DNA from: Diploscapter coronatus
Lineage: Eukaryota; Nematoda; Chromadorea; Rhabditida; Rhabditidae
Length of the DNA stretch: 64,000 nucleotides
Direction of reading: 5' to 3'
Assembly: GCA_964036155.1 (NCBI GenBank)
Contig: OZ038422.1
Location: 32,511,201-32,575,200, forward strand
In this document: positions 11,966-25,800 of the stretch, piece after piece
Numbering within the stretch: the first letter of the stretch is position 1
Layout of the letters: each line of letters starts with the position of its first letter
The notes under the pieces: model-generated
What the model saw: only the letters and a program-made list of their open reading frames with translations
What the model was told of the DNA's origin: nothing
Databases searched by the model: none
Program-made: the position numbers and the translations under genes

Positions 11966-14900
11966 GATGACAGCATAGTCAGAGTATTTTCGAATTTTGT
12001 TTTCTTCCTCAGATCAAAACCTCGTCATTTTTCAGGCTATTAGATGGAGTAACCTTAAATTTCGTCGAAAATAACATTGTATTTATCCATTTTTCAGTAT
12101 GTTTTCATAGTTCATAAATGGATATCGACTTCTATAGAATTGTATGATGAGAGATTGAGAAATAACAAAAGAGCTATTGCCAATGACCGATAACTTTAGA
12201 CAAAATAACAGCGACAAAAATTTGATGATGGAAATTAACACGTTATTTGCAAACGAATAGACGACATTTCATTGGTTTAGGGAATGACTTTGGCGACTAT
12301 TTGATATTGCGCAATGCACGTCTCGCATATTCGAATTTGTGCATCACTTATTTCGTCTCAGGTTATCGGCTATTGTCAATAGGTGAAGTGGCTTGATCAT
12401 TGAAAACCTCCAAATAGAACGTGCCATAATGAGTAAAATGTTGGTATTTCAATCAAAATAGCTAAATAAAAAACACACATTTGTGATACATGAAAGACTT
12501 TGAAACCAGCTCCGCGCAAAAACATTCATGATAGTAATATATTCATTGCCTAGTAACAGCAAAAGACAAGTGCAAGGCGTGTGGGAAAACTGGAGAAACA
12601 ATGCGCTAAATCGAAATTAGAAACGGGAGCTAAATTATTATCCAAACTAATTTCCTAGAGCTTCAGACTTAGTAATGCGGTGTTTACATGAAATTTTAAA
12701 AGAATAAATTAGCCAGATACTGCTAATACTTCGCTAAAATTTTAAGCCCTGAAATATCAAAGCATCAGGAAAAAAGCTCGTGAAGCCATACATATGAAAA
12801 TCGCGCGGGTTTTTGTATAATTTTATGTGGTAGACTAGGAAAAATCGGATTTTCTCAAGCACATCTCTCCTCGCGCACAAGGACTTCGAATTCGACTACG
12901 TCACATAAGCGGATTTTTAAAAGTCGCCTCGAAATGACCAGAGCTTGACTAAACCGGAAGGACTTATCAAATCGAGTATTGCTTGATAATCATGAAAAAT
13001 TAAGTCATAGACTGGAGATTATTCATAAATATGATCCATAAATAAAAATAAATTCATACTCTTAGATAAAGCATGAATTGTGTAAATTATGTGAAGGAGA
13101 ACAATATTCATAAATATAATGGAGGAAAATTTATTTTGATATACATTAAATGGAATATCGTTGATGTCGAAATTTGGGAGGTCAGAATGAGGTGAGAAAG
13201 AATGATTTTAGGTCAGTCTCTCTCCTTTCCGCGTCCTATTTTTCGATTTTCTAACCACTAAAATAACTGCGCCACTTCGACACGCGCCTTCCAGATTTAG
13301 GCATCAACAATGCAAGTTTGTGCTAAATCATATGACGAAACAATAACTTTTCATCAATTCTAGAGAGAATAAATAATGTAACTGAAAAAGGACATGGCTG
13401 TCGAATGTAATGTGCCTGCAGGGGGTCTCTTTTCAGACGCATAAAACGAATCTCTCAAATCGATAGTTCAGCGATATATTTGCCATATTATGTCATACAT
13501 ACTCCGACTTTGTACATGTGGCATATGAAAGGGATGTCTGGTGTGATTGGAGCCAATTTTTGCTCGAAATGAATTCCAAAAATTTGTTATTGGTCGTTAG
13601 GGTTAAAAATTCAAAATATATTCTAATTATAAAATTATACGGAAGATTTGAGACCAGCGTTTTTATTGAATATGTAATTTATTCATGGGCAAAGAAAATA
13701 ATGACAAAAATGTTCTTATTATAAATCCAAACTAGAGGAATTTTGAGAAATAACTAAATCGATATATATGTATAGCGGAAAGAATAGAATCATATCAAAT
13801 CAATGAAATGTGAAATGATCAAATGACATATGCATGTATGCATAAATGCTATTATCAAAGAATCTGTCTGCCTAAGGCCATCTATTGATTCACACTTTCT
13901 TTTATGGCCATGTTATCAGTCCTTTATCAATATTCAATGCATTCATTCAATTACAGACAGAGCAATATAATATAACTTATAAATTTAGTATCAATATTGA
14001 TTTTATGAAATGATAAAATATAGATGGTTAACTGTTAAAAAGTATATTTATTCATAAAATAATAAATGAATGATAAAATTTTCCCATGCTTAACGCTGTT
14101 CAAACAAATAACTCTGCGGATTAAATTTATGGCAAATTCAATAAATCGTCAAAAAGGTATGTATTCATTTTATAGCATGAAAGCAAATATACATGAAGAT
14201 CGATGCTTAAAGATTGGAAATATTCTATTTTAACAGAAAAATAATCAAATTTAGAGGAAATATATGAGCAGAGGTATATCAATTCGATAGAAGTTTAGGA
14301 GGAGGGATATAAATAAATTATAGAAAATATAAAAGTTTAAATAAATGAATTTTAACATGAATTATATAATTTATTGAAAATATAAGGAAAAGTAAAGCCA
14401 AAGCCAGAGAAATATATGATCAAATAGGAGTAAGCGCAGGGCGAAAGTTATTTTGCATAATCGACATCACGACGGGTTTGCACTGATTAACTCGGACATA
14501 TTCGACGGGAAATGAAATTGCAGTCATCAGCGAGAAAGGCTCCTGAAATGACAATTCGCATGAAATAAGCGGGGAAATATAGAAATTTATATTTCACGCA
14601 TTTTACAGAAAAATATGACAGGTGTTTGTTATTTATTTCAAACAATAATACATATATCAAAATTTTACAATATTTCACCAGGAGGAGTGTGATTTTTCAA
14701 AAATTAAATTTTCGTATATCATCAGAAGATACCCTACCAATCCCCGTATATATCATATGAAGCCACATTCTCCCAGCGATAAATCGATTTCTTATATCAC
14801 TACGATCATAATAAACCTAAAATATGTAGATCAGCTCTTCAAACTTTTAAAATCTTCAATGAAATTTGACTATCTACGAAGTTTATAAATTCTCTAACAA

Positions 14901-16013
14901 TGTTTTAATATCCGCAATGTTCCTAAGCTAGGTTATTAATTTATCTGAAATTTCAAGAAAAAAATCATCTGCATAGAACGCATTCCAATTTTCATATTCA
15001 GTTTGGTTAAAACATAAGACTTTTTCAATTTCCTTGAAAAATATGAATCATTAAGAATTTCATCAGTTTTACGATGACTCATTCATTGTGTATTCCTTTT
15101 CTCCTTACTTTGTTGAAGACTTCAAAAATTACGCAATTTTTATTAAAATAGCAAAAAATGATAACAATTTCAAATGAACACCGAATTTTCAAAGACTCTT
15201 GACTCTGGTTATTAGTCAAAATGATCAAGACATCATTTTAGCTCTAAATCATAAATGAGAAGTGAGCACATTTTATTATTACAGAATGATAATGATAAAT
15301 TTTATGCAACTTGCATTTTGGGTAGATGATTAATTGTATATGAATCGTAGAAAATCCTTTCTTCAGGAAAATAAAGCGAATTTGAAAAATAATTCATCGA
15401 AATGTGTGAAAATGATAATAAGAACAATATACACAAAAATATGTGGGAAAAACGAAAATATCGTTCAATTTTAATATTTTTAAAACTCAAGAGTTAAATA
15501 CAATTTACAAGCACAACTAAATATATGGAAATATGAATTCATGGCCGGAAATGTTTGCAAAATCGTCTTTATTGTCTCGAATAAAAAAAAGTGAACGCGA
15601 AATTATCATCGAATTTTAACAGCTTTGAAAGCTAGCGTATTTCTCGACCTTGCTCCCCAATCAGCGATACTACTGCGTGACTGGGACAATGCGATTTTGG
15701 ATGAAATGAATGGACCTACGCAAACTTATCCCTTAATTTTGTCAAGTTGAACAACTTTTGCTGAACCAGTCATTTCGAAACGCAGTCTTTAACGCTGTTA
15801 ATCGCTTCACTTCGATTTTATCGTCAATTTTTCCCGAATTGAGTATTCATTGTATTTGAACTTTGTTATTTAACATGAATTGTCTTTTCGGGTTTAATAA
15901 GATATGGTGATGTTAATTAACGTAAACTCTAGAATTGATAGATTGCGGCATTATAAGATGAGTATGAAATCCAGGTTCCATGATTTGTCCATTTTATAAT
16001 GCCAAGAATAAGA
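11966..16013. other. Gene-free AT-rich stretch between fucosyltransferase and Shank
   Basis: About 4 kb. The left end is the fucosyltransferase promoter side and holds the family D repeat at 12174-12392. The remainder is extremely AT-rich with short open frames lacking any protein signature. The right end is the 3' flank of Shank. No gene, tRNA or other RNA supported. Confidence 0.6.
12174..12392. repeat. MITE, family D copy 1 (uninterrupted)
   Basis: The left end CTATTGCCAATGACCGATAA and the right end (read on the other strand) CCTATTGACAATAGCCGATA are inverted repeats about 220 bp apart. Internal blocks CGACATTTCATTGGTTTAG and CTCGCATATTCGAATTTGTG recur at 40493-40845, where a second repeat is inserted into the element. 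Confidence 0.85.
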
Positions 16014-16082
16014 GGGTCTGGGTCGATTTGTAGCAATTTTTCTGGGAATACTGTAAATTTGCTACAAATTTTCTCAGACCCA
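16014..16082. repeat. Hairpin in the Shank 3' flank
   Basis: GGGTCTGGGTCGATTTGTAG pairs with CTACAAATTTTCTCAGACCC across a loop of about 30 bp, some 35 bp beyond the Shank stop and so probably in its 3' UTR. A second, weaker inverted repeat (GGCATTATAAGATGAG and CCATTTTATAATGCC) lies just left of it. Confidence 0.6.
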
Positions 16083-16116
16083 AATAAGAGAACCAAAACA
16101 CATGGACTATTGGTGA

Positions 16117-19100
16117 TTATGTAGCTAGGAAGGTGCGAATAGAGGACTCCATCTGTTGGCGGTGCGCGATGCGGGTGACGCCGAGCTGCGTGAACGCGGC
16201 GCGGTCGAAGCGTCGCAGCGTTCGGCCGTCGATGCTCCGCGAGCGAAACGCGTCGCGGTACTCGGACAGCCCGAGCCAGTCCAGCCACGCCAGCACGTCC
16301 GCGCACGACCAATCGATTACGCCTTTTCGATCAAACGACGACCCGTCAGCGTCTGCAATGGTCGAGGTTTTCGATATTATAACAGAAAAGTAAGCAGTTG
16401 TTGTTGTTTTTCGTTTAATCTCATTAGATTCCTCGGTTTACTTGAAGCCGTGCTAGTCAGAGCTGCGAGAATTGAACGAAAAGTTGGATAAGGTTTGTTG
16501 GTTGATTGTTGAAATAAAATTTCGGGAGAACTTATTTAGGCTTTAATTTTCGAAAACTAAAGAGAGTGCAAAATTATGCAATTTTGCAGCCTCTTTAAAC
16601 TATTTGATAACCAGGACTGTAGCGTTCGTACTTCTGAGTTCGCCGTCGCTATCCCCAGTCCCCGAGTCCGGATCTTCGTAGTCAATCGGGGGCACTGTCG
16701 GAATGCACTTCGGAGGGCCGTCCATCGATGAAGCGGACAGCGTCGAAGACAGGGACGACGAAATCGACATCTGCAAAACGAAAGGCTGGGATACAACCCA
16801 AAATTCATGGAATCTCATATTGGAAACCTCGACCTTCACCAGAGGGAAGCTTGGAAAACTCTCCTAGGAAAAATGTATGCAAAATGATAAGGCGGTTTGA
16901 GACGGTCTTACTATTCATTTATCAACTGAAAAGAGCATGGCGGGTGTTGAGTGGAAGCGGGTTTTTGGTCTAGGAAAAATTTAAGCTTACGTTATCCTTC
17001 GGTCCTCTGCCGTAGTTGTCCTCGATGTGCTGGGAGATGAGCGTCACTCGGTTGGGCGAAGGGGAGTGGTCCAAGGAGAAGTGTGGAGTGTGGTGCTGAA
17101 ACTGTGTCATTTCTTTGGCATTTTCTTCAAGAAAACGAAGTACTTGATCGTGTTTGTCTTCAATTTCGGGCTCCAGAGACGTTCTTGAGGACGTATACCC
17201 GCTATCCTTCTTGTGGGCTATCCCAGGGGGCGAGTGCTGCTTCGTCTTCCCCTCGACGTTCTCTCGGACCGTTTCTCGAAGCGTCAACCCGTTGAATCGA
17301 GCATGCGGCGTGTCTCCCCGGTCTTCTTCGTCTTCGTCGTGCGCAACTTTACTCCTTCTCTTCGCCAACGCGTTCCTCAGATCGGCTTGGAAGTCCACGT
17401 TCGAGTTGCTCTGCGTCGGCCCGTTGCCCATTCGATTGGGCGTTGAGTTCTGATGAATTGGCGGTCGACTCGTCTCGCTCGGCTTTTTGAGCTGGACTGA
17501 TTTTATCGCATCCTGAAAGTCGTCGAATTCTCAAAAATAATAGAACGCTCAACAACTACCTTGAGACTAGCAGGAGCACTCGCCGAGGTCTTGAGCAAGT
17601 CTGGGGGAGGAGGAGGAGGTGGGGGAGGCGCATTTCCAGACATCGACTTTGCCGGCGCCGGAGGCGCCATTGAGACTTTGGACGACGACGCTTGTTGACT
17701 GTTGTAGTGTCTGAAACTTATCGTTTTTTTTTTTTTTTTTTTTTAAATTTCCTCTGAACATCTGCTTACCGCTGCGTTCCGTTCTGAATTGGAACGGGAG
17801 GTGGTGGCGTCTTTGGCCTGAGCGCCTTTGGTGGCAGAGGCCTGGAGTACTCTCCGACATCCCTTCTCAGGTCGTCTGTCGGCAAAGGAGTCGGAGCGTC
17901 CTCCGAGTCATACGAGTCTTGGCGAGTGATGTTCGGAGCCGAGCCCATCCTCATGCCATAGTTTGTCGACTGATGCATGATGTCGGGCGACTTAAGATAA
18001 GTTTTATTTTTCATATATATTTTTTTAAACTCATTCATACCTGATATTCAAAGTTGGTTCTCGGCAGACCGGGACAGTTCTGCATTTGTGGAGATGCAGC
18101 GCCCCTTTGCTGCTTTCGTCGTTTCAGGTCAGAGACAGAATTGTACTTTTTTGTCGACCCACCGTTGCTCAGGTTTCCCGACAGACCGGTCATGTAGACC
18201 TCCTTAATTGTTATTCCAATGTATTGTCATTTTATCGTCTTATTACTTGTTCAAAATTGATGGGATGATAGTTGTGTCGCTCCCCTTGCCTGACCATGAG
18301 ACTTTCCAGCTCAGCTGCAGAAATTCGCCTTCCCGTGCCCCGGTGCCTAACCGACGCACACTTGGACTCATTGTATTGTTGCCGAATTTGGCCGGGTGAG
18401 TAATACTCTTCGTTATCTAAAAATTTTCCATCTTCTCTAGAAACGTGGGAGCTTTCAGGTTTTAATTTCATATTATTCGACACGGATAGAAAATTAGCTC
18501 GTTCGTTAAGTGCCAAGCGATAGAGTGAATGAAAGCCAAATTGCACACGTAATGTTAGATTTGTGAAATAAGATTCGACACACAAAGCGTAAAATTATCG
18601 GAAAGCAATTTTGATAAAGTACCGTTGAACGAATAGAGACTGTGGCTGTTTCTGATCGACATCACCGAGACTGGTGATGGCTGGCTGGGAGGCAGCGGGG
18701 TGGCTAGCGGAGTGGCGAGGACGATGCTCCCCGCACGACTGCTGGTCGATAGACCTGAAGTAGCCGCCTTGCAAAATGTGGCGGACTCTGCATCATTCTC
18801 TATTCTAATGTATGGGAAAAGTTAGAGACGCAGAGAGTCCGCACAAATTTGATGACTGTGCTCGCGCTAGTGCGTGTGTAATTTGTGCAGATCGCATAAA
18901 CAGTGTTATGAAACATCAAAGAAAACGTTGAAAATTATCACTGCATGATGATGTACACACATGAATGATGAATGAGAAGGAAACACTCAACATGTTGAGA
19001 AGAAGAAAACATCGAGTAATTTTCTACTTGAGGATTTCACGTCAGAAATGACTGGTGAAATAAAATGCATTTATTTCAATCCTCAAGTATTACAAGACGA

Positions 19101-22100
19101 GGACAAACGTACACAAAATGAAATACTCGAAGAGTTATAAGGAAAAAAATACTAACCGCTTGGCATCCGCCTTATTGTGCCACTATTGTGAACGGAGGTC
19201 TCAGTTGGGTCGACAGTAATGACCTAAAACTCAACACATCGTCTTTCTACTTCAATTTTCTATGACCTTGAGAGTGATGGTGTCAGAAGCTTGTTGAATG
19301 AGCTGGACGACATCGTCATGGCTCGCGCATCTGACGTCGATACCATCGATTTCCAGCAGATAGTCTCCCGGTCGCAGTCCTGCTCTCATCGCCATTCCTG
19401 ACATGTCGACGCCTTCGAAGAATTGCAGCGCGGGTACCAAGGGGGTCGGCTCGAAGTCCATCGATGGATCAACGTCTAAATTGACAATTTAGATTATTTA
19501 TTGGAAAATCTAGTTTAGTTATTGACCAGAAAATCCAATCTTACGTTTTGCTCCTCTCAAGATGAACCCGAATCCCTTTGGACCTCTTGGAATGACCAAG
19601 ATTCGAGGAGTGTTCGGCTCATGTCCAGCCGCCATCCTGATGTGGTCTGGGACGACCCTTCGCATCGTGCCGTACTCAGAGGGTGTTATTGTTGATCGGG
19701 AAATCCTCGAAGGGGTAGGCGAGGGAGCAGCCTAAATTTTCTCATAGCATTCCAACGCCACTGACTGAACTTGCCGAATTTTGCCGACTATGAAGAGGCG
19801 CTCTGTAGATGTCGTGGCTGCATATGGACGACTGCGACAAAGACCTCCTCCTCATCAAAGTCGAAGATAGTCTTCGCCTTGTTGAATATTGCGGCGTTCC
19901 ACGATATGGCACTACAAACGATGAAACATATTGATCAAGTGAAACAAATCCGTACCAGAAGCAGAGGGATTGTGGCACTGGATGACCTCAGCCACCTGGT
20001 GGTTGCTGATGATGTGAGCAACATGGAGAGCGGTCTGGTCCTGCTTATTAACGACCATGTGGTTTGCGCCTCGGAACAGCAGAACTCGAGCACATTCCGC
20101 TCTAAATTTAAACCTCATAGACTTGAAAAGAAAATATCATGAAGTACCGATTGTTCACCGCGCAAACGTGCAAAGGACTGTTGCCATTGACATTTTCGGC
20201 ATCAATATTGGCGCCAAAGTAGAGTAGGTGTTCCACATGCTTCACCAGTCCGTTTTTACAAGCCTAAGTTAAATTCTCAGGAAATGAACGTAATCTCTCC
20301 CAACCTGGTGAATTTCGTGATTGCCATGCATGTCCGTAACACCAATGTCAGCGGCCTCACGTAGGAGCATTTCAGCGACCTGCAAGTTGAAAGCGCTGCA
20401 TTTTGCGGGATGAAATCGCTTAGAGAAGAAATGTTTCGGTTTAAGTTTCGGACAAGTTTTCGTGTATTGTTTTGGTTTTTGCAAGCAAGCTGTAAGACAA
20501 AAGAAAGGAGCGATCGCGGCGCAAAGTTGGAAAAAAGCGATGCAAGCGCGCGCAGCCGGAAAAAAGACGCGCACCGATAAAAAAAATGACTCAGAGTACG
20601 CTGGGAAACAGGAATCTCGAGGCAGTAGCGGCAGCAGAGGCGAGCTTATTTTAGAATCTCGTGTACTTGCAATTACCATACTTGAACATTTTAATAGCCT
20701 CCACGCGTCTGGGCAGCGAATTTTTGCAAGCCTATGTCTAGAACTAGTCGCCGAAAAATAGTTTCAAGTTCATAGAAAATTGTAAGTTTCAAAGTCAATG
20801 ACGTGCTTACCTGGTCATTGGAGTCCGTCGTGAGCATGTTGTAATATAAAGGGGTAAGTCCGATTGGATCTCGGTAGTTAGGCGACGCGCCAAGTTCGAT
20901 TAGAGTCTTGGCATTTTCCAGCGACGACAAAAATGCCGTCTTATGCATAGCTGTCTAAATCGATCAATTGTTTCCTGATCATCAAGGAAGGGTGCTCTCA
21001 CTTGTCCTTCAGAATTCCGGAAGTCGATATGGGCTCCACCACCGACTAGAGCCACGATAACGCCTCGATTATTAGGAACACCAGCAGCCAAAGTTAAAGG
21101 AGTCTCGCCTTGTGCATCATGGTAGTTTGGGTCGAGTCCCTGGGTGCACATCTTCTCGACTTTCTCCGAATTCTTCGTTTGCACATATTCCATGAACTTC
21201 TTTAAGTTGGACTGCAAATAATGAGTAAGTACCCAGAAACATAAACATAAATTTGTAAATTGACAGAAAGAACATGTTGGTGGATGAAGTGTTGAGGTCA
21301 TATGTATGCCTTGAGCAGAATGAAGAAGGCAGATGATTAGGAGAGGAGAACGGTGCGTGCGAGAGATGCAGAGAAATTGGATGAAAACGTTGATGTAAGA
21401 AGAGGTGGAAGATATAAAAAAGTGATGTGGAGAGATGTGTTACTTCGAGAGAGCTTATGTGAGTTCGGAGGGGACGACGCGCGCGCGCGGAGACCAGTTT
21501 GTTGCTGACTATGCGCACGGTGGCTGCCGTGTTGGCGGTCTGCAGCGCGTATGACTCCGCCGGAAGGGATTATAATCGATGCAGCGCGCGTGTAGCACGA
21601 GATCAACGAGTTACATAATACCCGTGAAAAATCAGGCCAAAAACTTAAAATGATCAGTCGAGAAAAACGTTACCTTCGTATGCAGATTCTTCAACTGCTT
21701 CTCGTCCAAGTTCAACATCTTATAGACCCGCTTTTTATATTTGAGCTGAAAACATTGTTTTCTTCATTTGAAATTTCGAATTTTTGTTCCCTCAATGGAA
21801 GACGAAGCAGAGAAATTGGGACCCAAGTGTTTACAGAAGAAAAAAGAAAGAACAGTCGATGACAGTGTCTGTTAGCTGACAAATTAGGAAACTGAGGGAG
21901 AAAAAGAAGAAAGAGGTGAACTCGACAATGATGCCCCTTCACGGGCTGCTCGCGCTCTCAAGAGTTTCCAAGAGTCGCTTCTTCTCGCGCTTCAGAAAAA
22001 CGTCTACCTTCCAAGAAGGACGGTGATATCATTCGAGGACTTACCTCAAGATACGCTACACAGTCATGAAATGGATAGTCGCGAAATGTTCGATCTTCGA

Positions 22101-22732
22101 GTAGGAATTTGCCCGCACGACCATCGCAGGGAGGTAAGAATAGGCCATAGTTGAAGGCTTGAGATAGAGCCTGAAACTGTATCATTTGTGTTGTTCTTGT
22201 CTTATTTTGGGGTATCCATCGACGTTTTGGCAAGGCATTGCGCGCGGGCCAATCCGGTCAATCAAAATAAACAAAAAAGTGTGCGCGCGGCCGTCGGAGT
22301 GGCCGTTGCTTCTGTTTTTCATTTGCCCTCTTTCGTTTTTCCTCAGCCTTTCCTCGCTTCGCCTTCCGTCCGGTCAACATTCCTCTCGCTGCACGGCTAT
22401 TGTCCTCGATTTCGAGGAAGCATATAAAAATTATGAGGCAGCAAAAACGCAGCGCAATCCACTGCCAAAACGAGATCAACGAACAAATTTCTTAGGAAAC
22501 GATTGATTCGGATTTTTACCTGTGGTAGAGTAGCTAATAATTTCCTCTTGACGTCCCAGACGAAATCGTCCAGGGAGACGGGGAGGCATTTCTAAATTGG
22601 GTGATTAAGACGTTCGTCATCGAAGGAGCTGGTTCCTACTCGGACTTGTATTTCGGGCACGTAGATCTGGATGTTGATCATTTCGGGTTCGTCGCTGGAC
22701 GGAGTCGCGGCCGACGACGCCGAAGGTTCCAT
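16117..22732 (-). CDS. shn-1: Shank postsynaptic/scaffold protein, 21 coding exons, about 1131 aa
   Basis: Scaffold linking receptors and channels to actin. Exons: 22640-22732, 22520-22591, 22045-22170, 21674-21745, 21002-21211, 20811-20954, 20305-20379, 20148-20263, 19956-20101, 19766-19911, 19545-19731, 19267-19475, 19157-19223, 18623-18754, 18247-18416, 18041-18202, 17770-17990, 17560-17710, 16991-17512, 16632-16770, 16117-16352. Domains: SPN (about residues 20-100, FVWDVKRKLL, NYGLFLPPCDGRAGKFL), ankyrin repeats to about 360 (GETPLTLAAG, GASPNYRD, NGNSPLHVCA, DQTALHVAH), PDZ about 443-533 (GFGFILRGAK, ALQFFEGVDMSGMAMRAGL, GDYLLEIDG), the Shank motif KKYNSVSDLKRRK, proline runs, DLRNALAKRRSKV near 875 (WH2-like, tentative) and a C-terminal SAM (IDWSCADVLAWLDWLGLSEY). 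There is no SH3, as in worm SHN-1, and length matches that protein. The 34-nt intron at 19732-19765 is unusually short and is the least certain junction. Reading through the last intron gives an alternative stop at 16600. Confidence 0.93.
16600..16631 (-). other. Alternative Shank 3' end (SAM-less isoform by intron retention)
   Basis: If the donor GTACGA after codon LR (16630-16631) is not used, the frame continues eleven residues (STNATVLVIK region) to TAG at 16600-16602. That protein would be about 1063 aa and lack SAM, the domain that polymerises Shank in mammals. Which form is made cannot be told from sequence. Confidence 0.45.
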
Positions 22733-22846
22733 TGCCCCCGATCAAGTGATCCAAAAATGGAAGACAAAATTCACTATCCAAAACTCTCGATCCAAGAATA
22801 TCGATAGACTAGCCGTACATGATCCAATCGACGAAATATAGGCAGC
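22733..22846 (-). other. Shank 5' leader exon with minimal upstream ORF
   Basis: In the coding direction, GATTTCAG ends at 22847 and is followed by about 114 nt leading to the ATG at 22732. The acceptor serves either a noncoding first exon or spliced-leader trans-splicing. The leader contains ATGTACGGCTAG (22809-22820), a three-codon upstream ORF. Confidence 0.55.
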
Positions 22847-25800
22847 CTGAAATCGGTGTCGTTAAAATAATAGATCAATTAAATTCTTCGGCGATGAAGT
22901 GTTGACGGTCAGAACTGGAAATGACGTAAAAGGCTTGGCCAGAGGAGAAGGAAAGAAGGGAGAAAGCTTCATGTTCTCAGAAAGGTGAGAGAAGAAAAAA
23001 GTGATGAAGGGGGAATAATAGGGAAGAGAGAGAGGATGGAGGAGAAACGGCCTGGGTCTGGCTGCCTGTAGGAAATGGCAAACATATGGACGCTCAGCAG
23101 GCACAGTCGAAGCCACGACATTGACTCACAAAGCGGAAAGCGGTGCATAAAATGCCTGTGTCAGAGCGTGATGAAGAGAAATCATGATAAGGCACGGGAG
23201 TTAATTGGATCTCGAGAGCGCAGTTTTTCTTCAGGTAAAACAATTCTTTAAAGTGATTCGAATGAAGATTTCTATCTCAAAAGATTCAATTTCTCAGACT
23301 ACTCAAAATGCTTATGTGTCAACTAATACACTAGCTGGCATAAATCCTTATCACACGGCAACAAATCTCGAAACTAAAGCCGCCTAAAATAGCAAGAGTT
23401 ATGCGAGTTTCCCTGAGAGGATTACACGAAGTGATAAGTGTTTTGAGAGCGCTGAAATATTTATGCATTGAGAGATTTGGCGAAGATCAGAAACGCAAAT
23501 ATCCTCGTGGCGCTATACAAGTCCAGAGTGTGACTTTGGGTTGCCGAGAATAGCCTGAGGAAGTCGCTTCTCGACGAATCCAGAAAAAGAGCGGTTGAAG
23601 TATGGCTCCTCCCCCATCTGCCATTGTTTTTCTATGCTTGAACGTGGACGGATATTTTGCTTTTTCTCTTGTTGTGAGTGAGGAAGTTGTCCAAACTGTC
23701 AAAATACGTGCTGCTGTGCGGCTGTTGGTGAAGAGGTGTAATTGCGTAATTGTGCCTTATTTGTTGTGTTTGTTGCTTCAAGGAATAGGGAATACAGTGG
23801 GCTTCCTCACTGCGTATGTGTGTGGATGTGGAGACTGGATTCACAGCAGAGAAGGGAAGCGAGGAAGAGATAGGGAAATGTAATTAGAAAAGGTAGAGGA
23901 TTTAGAGAATGTTACTGTAAAGCAGAGAGAGAGAGAGAGAGGGAGAGAGACGCGCAGGCAAGGTTGATTACAGAAAGCTAATTATTGAGAAGGAATCCAT
24001 GAATGCAACATCGCTTCTGCTGCAGAGGGAGTTCACTTGAACAGCTACCAAGACAGGTCTCATCGAAAAGTCATCATACAATGGAGAGGAGATGCAAAAT
24101 ACGAATGAGAACGACGATTGATCGATATTCTTGATGTTTCAGGAAACTTCTTTTAAAATTTGTAATTTCATTGCGATTTCACATAATTGTTTATGATTCC
24201 AAGATGGACATGTAAGGAGTGTGGACCTTAGCGGTAAATGGTTACTAATCGAGTCGCAAATGTCCTCCTCTCCCATCTCTCCTTCGAAGAATGAATACAA
24301 AGACTCTCTTCTCTTTGTATTGTATGTAGTTCTAAGGAAATGTGACAATGTAGGAAATAGAATGGGGTTTAGAAGAGAGCCCAGAGAGAAGGCAGATGCA
24401 GAAGAAATCCCCGAACAAACTGGATGTCACATAGACGTGTGACCGTACAAAGAAACGAAGCGCGTTGCAAAAACGCCAAAGCAACATCTCAGAAAAGGAA
24501 ATTAAATAACATGTCAAATGGAGAGAAGAGAAAGAAAACATCTAGGGGATTATCGACAGTCTGATGAGATAAGTCGATTTTCCTAGGAAAAATCGAAATA
24601 TAAAAAGATTCAACCACATTTTAAAGCAGACTAATGACCACTTTGCGTGAAAGAACAACAAGAAACAAATTTTATATAAGTCATTTCATACTTGACGAAA
24701 AAATTACCGCTATAAAAATAGAAAAAATAGACTCTTCTCGGAAAATCTTCCCTATTGAAATAACATCGTGAAGCAACTAATTATCGAGCGATTTGAGAGG
24801 GAAGAATGAGTGGAAACAGCAGCAGCAGCAGCAGACGAAGAAGAGGCGCTAGCGGAATATCCTCAAAGAATTGCGATTTCCATAATAGATGATTAGGGTC
24901 TGAAGGGGAATGTGGAGGAAAGGTTTGAAGCCGGCGGGCAAAAGCAAAAGCAAACTGAAAAGAAGAAATAGGGAGTGGAGGCAGGGAGACTAGCCACTGC
25001 GCCATGGACATTTTGGCATTGGTAGAAAGAGGGAGGATATTCATGAGGAAAGACTATGCAAATCGATGATATAATTGAAAGTGATATATGCGCGTCCGAG
25101 ATGCGAAAACGAAAACCCGTGGAAATGATATATGGCGACTGATGCGCGGGCGCGCGCGCAAGCTGTGAAATAACTGGAAGACAGTCATCATAATCAGATT
25201 AAGATTTATTGATTCATTAATCTATTCATAAATCTCGATAAAAATATCTAGCCGAGTTTAACAACAGTTCAGAGGCGCTAATTAGAAAGATAATTTCGAT
25301 AGATTAGTCGCCGCGCTCTACTCATTTTGAGGGGCAAAACTGAAAACAATTCCATTTGGTATGGACAAAAAGTGGGCGAATGTCAAGGCCTACCTCGGGT
25401 GGGTGGGGAAAATTGAATCGGGTATGGAAAAATTGAGATCGAAACATGGTGAAGCATAGAGGCATGAGACAGGCTGAGGTGTTGTTATTGCTAAAACAGC
25501 GAGAGATAGCATCTACAAATTCAAAGTTGAGATGGCCGAAAGACGGGAGAGGAGAAAATTGATGGAATCTATTGAAGTATGGGCACGGGATGATTATTTA
25601 CTGAATAACGTACAGAAAATACGGAGAAGTTTTGGGCTTCTTGCATAATTTACAAAGATTTAGGGCTGGCGAGTAGAGGTAAACGAAAGGAAGGCTGGCG
25701 AATTCTATAATAATAGAGGCGGCTTGCTGATGAATGTAAATATTCCATAGAAGGAAATCGATAATAAGCTTCGGTAAGTCGATAGTAATGGACAGGTCGC

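Noticed and set aside
16600..16770. Treating the TAG at 16600 as the only end of Shank
   Set aside because: A phase-matched donor and a SAM-domain exon downstream restore the expected full-length architecture; kept only as an alternative isoform.
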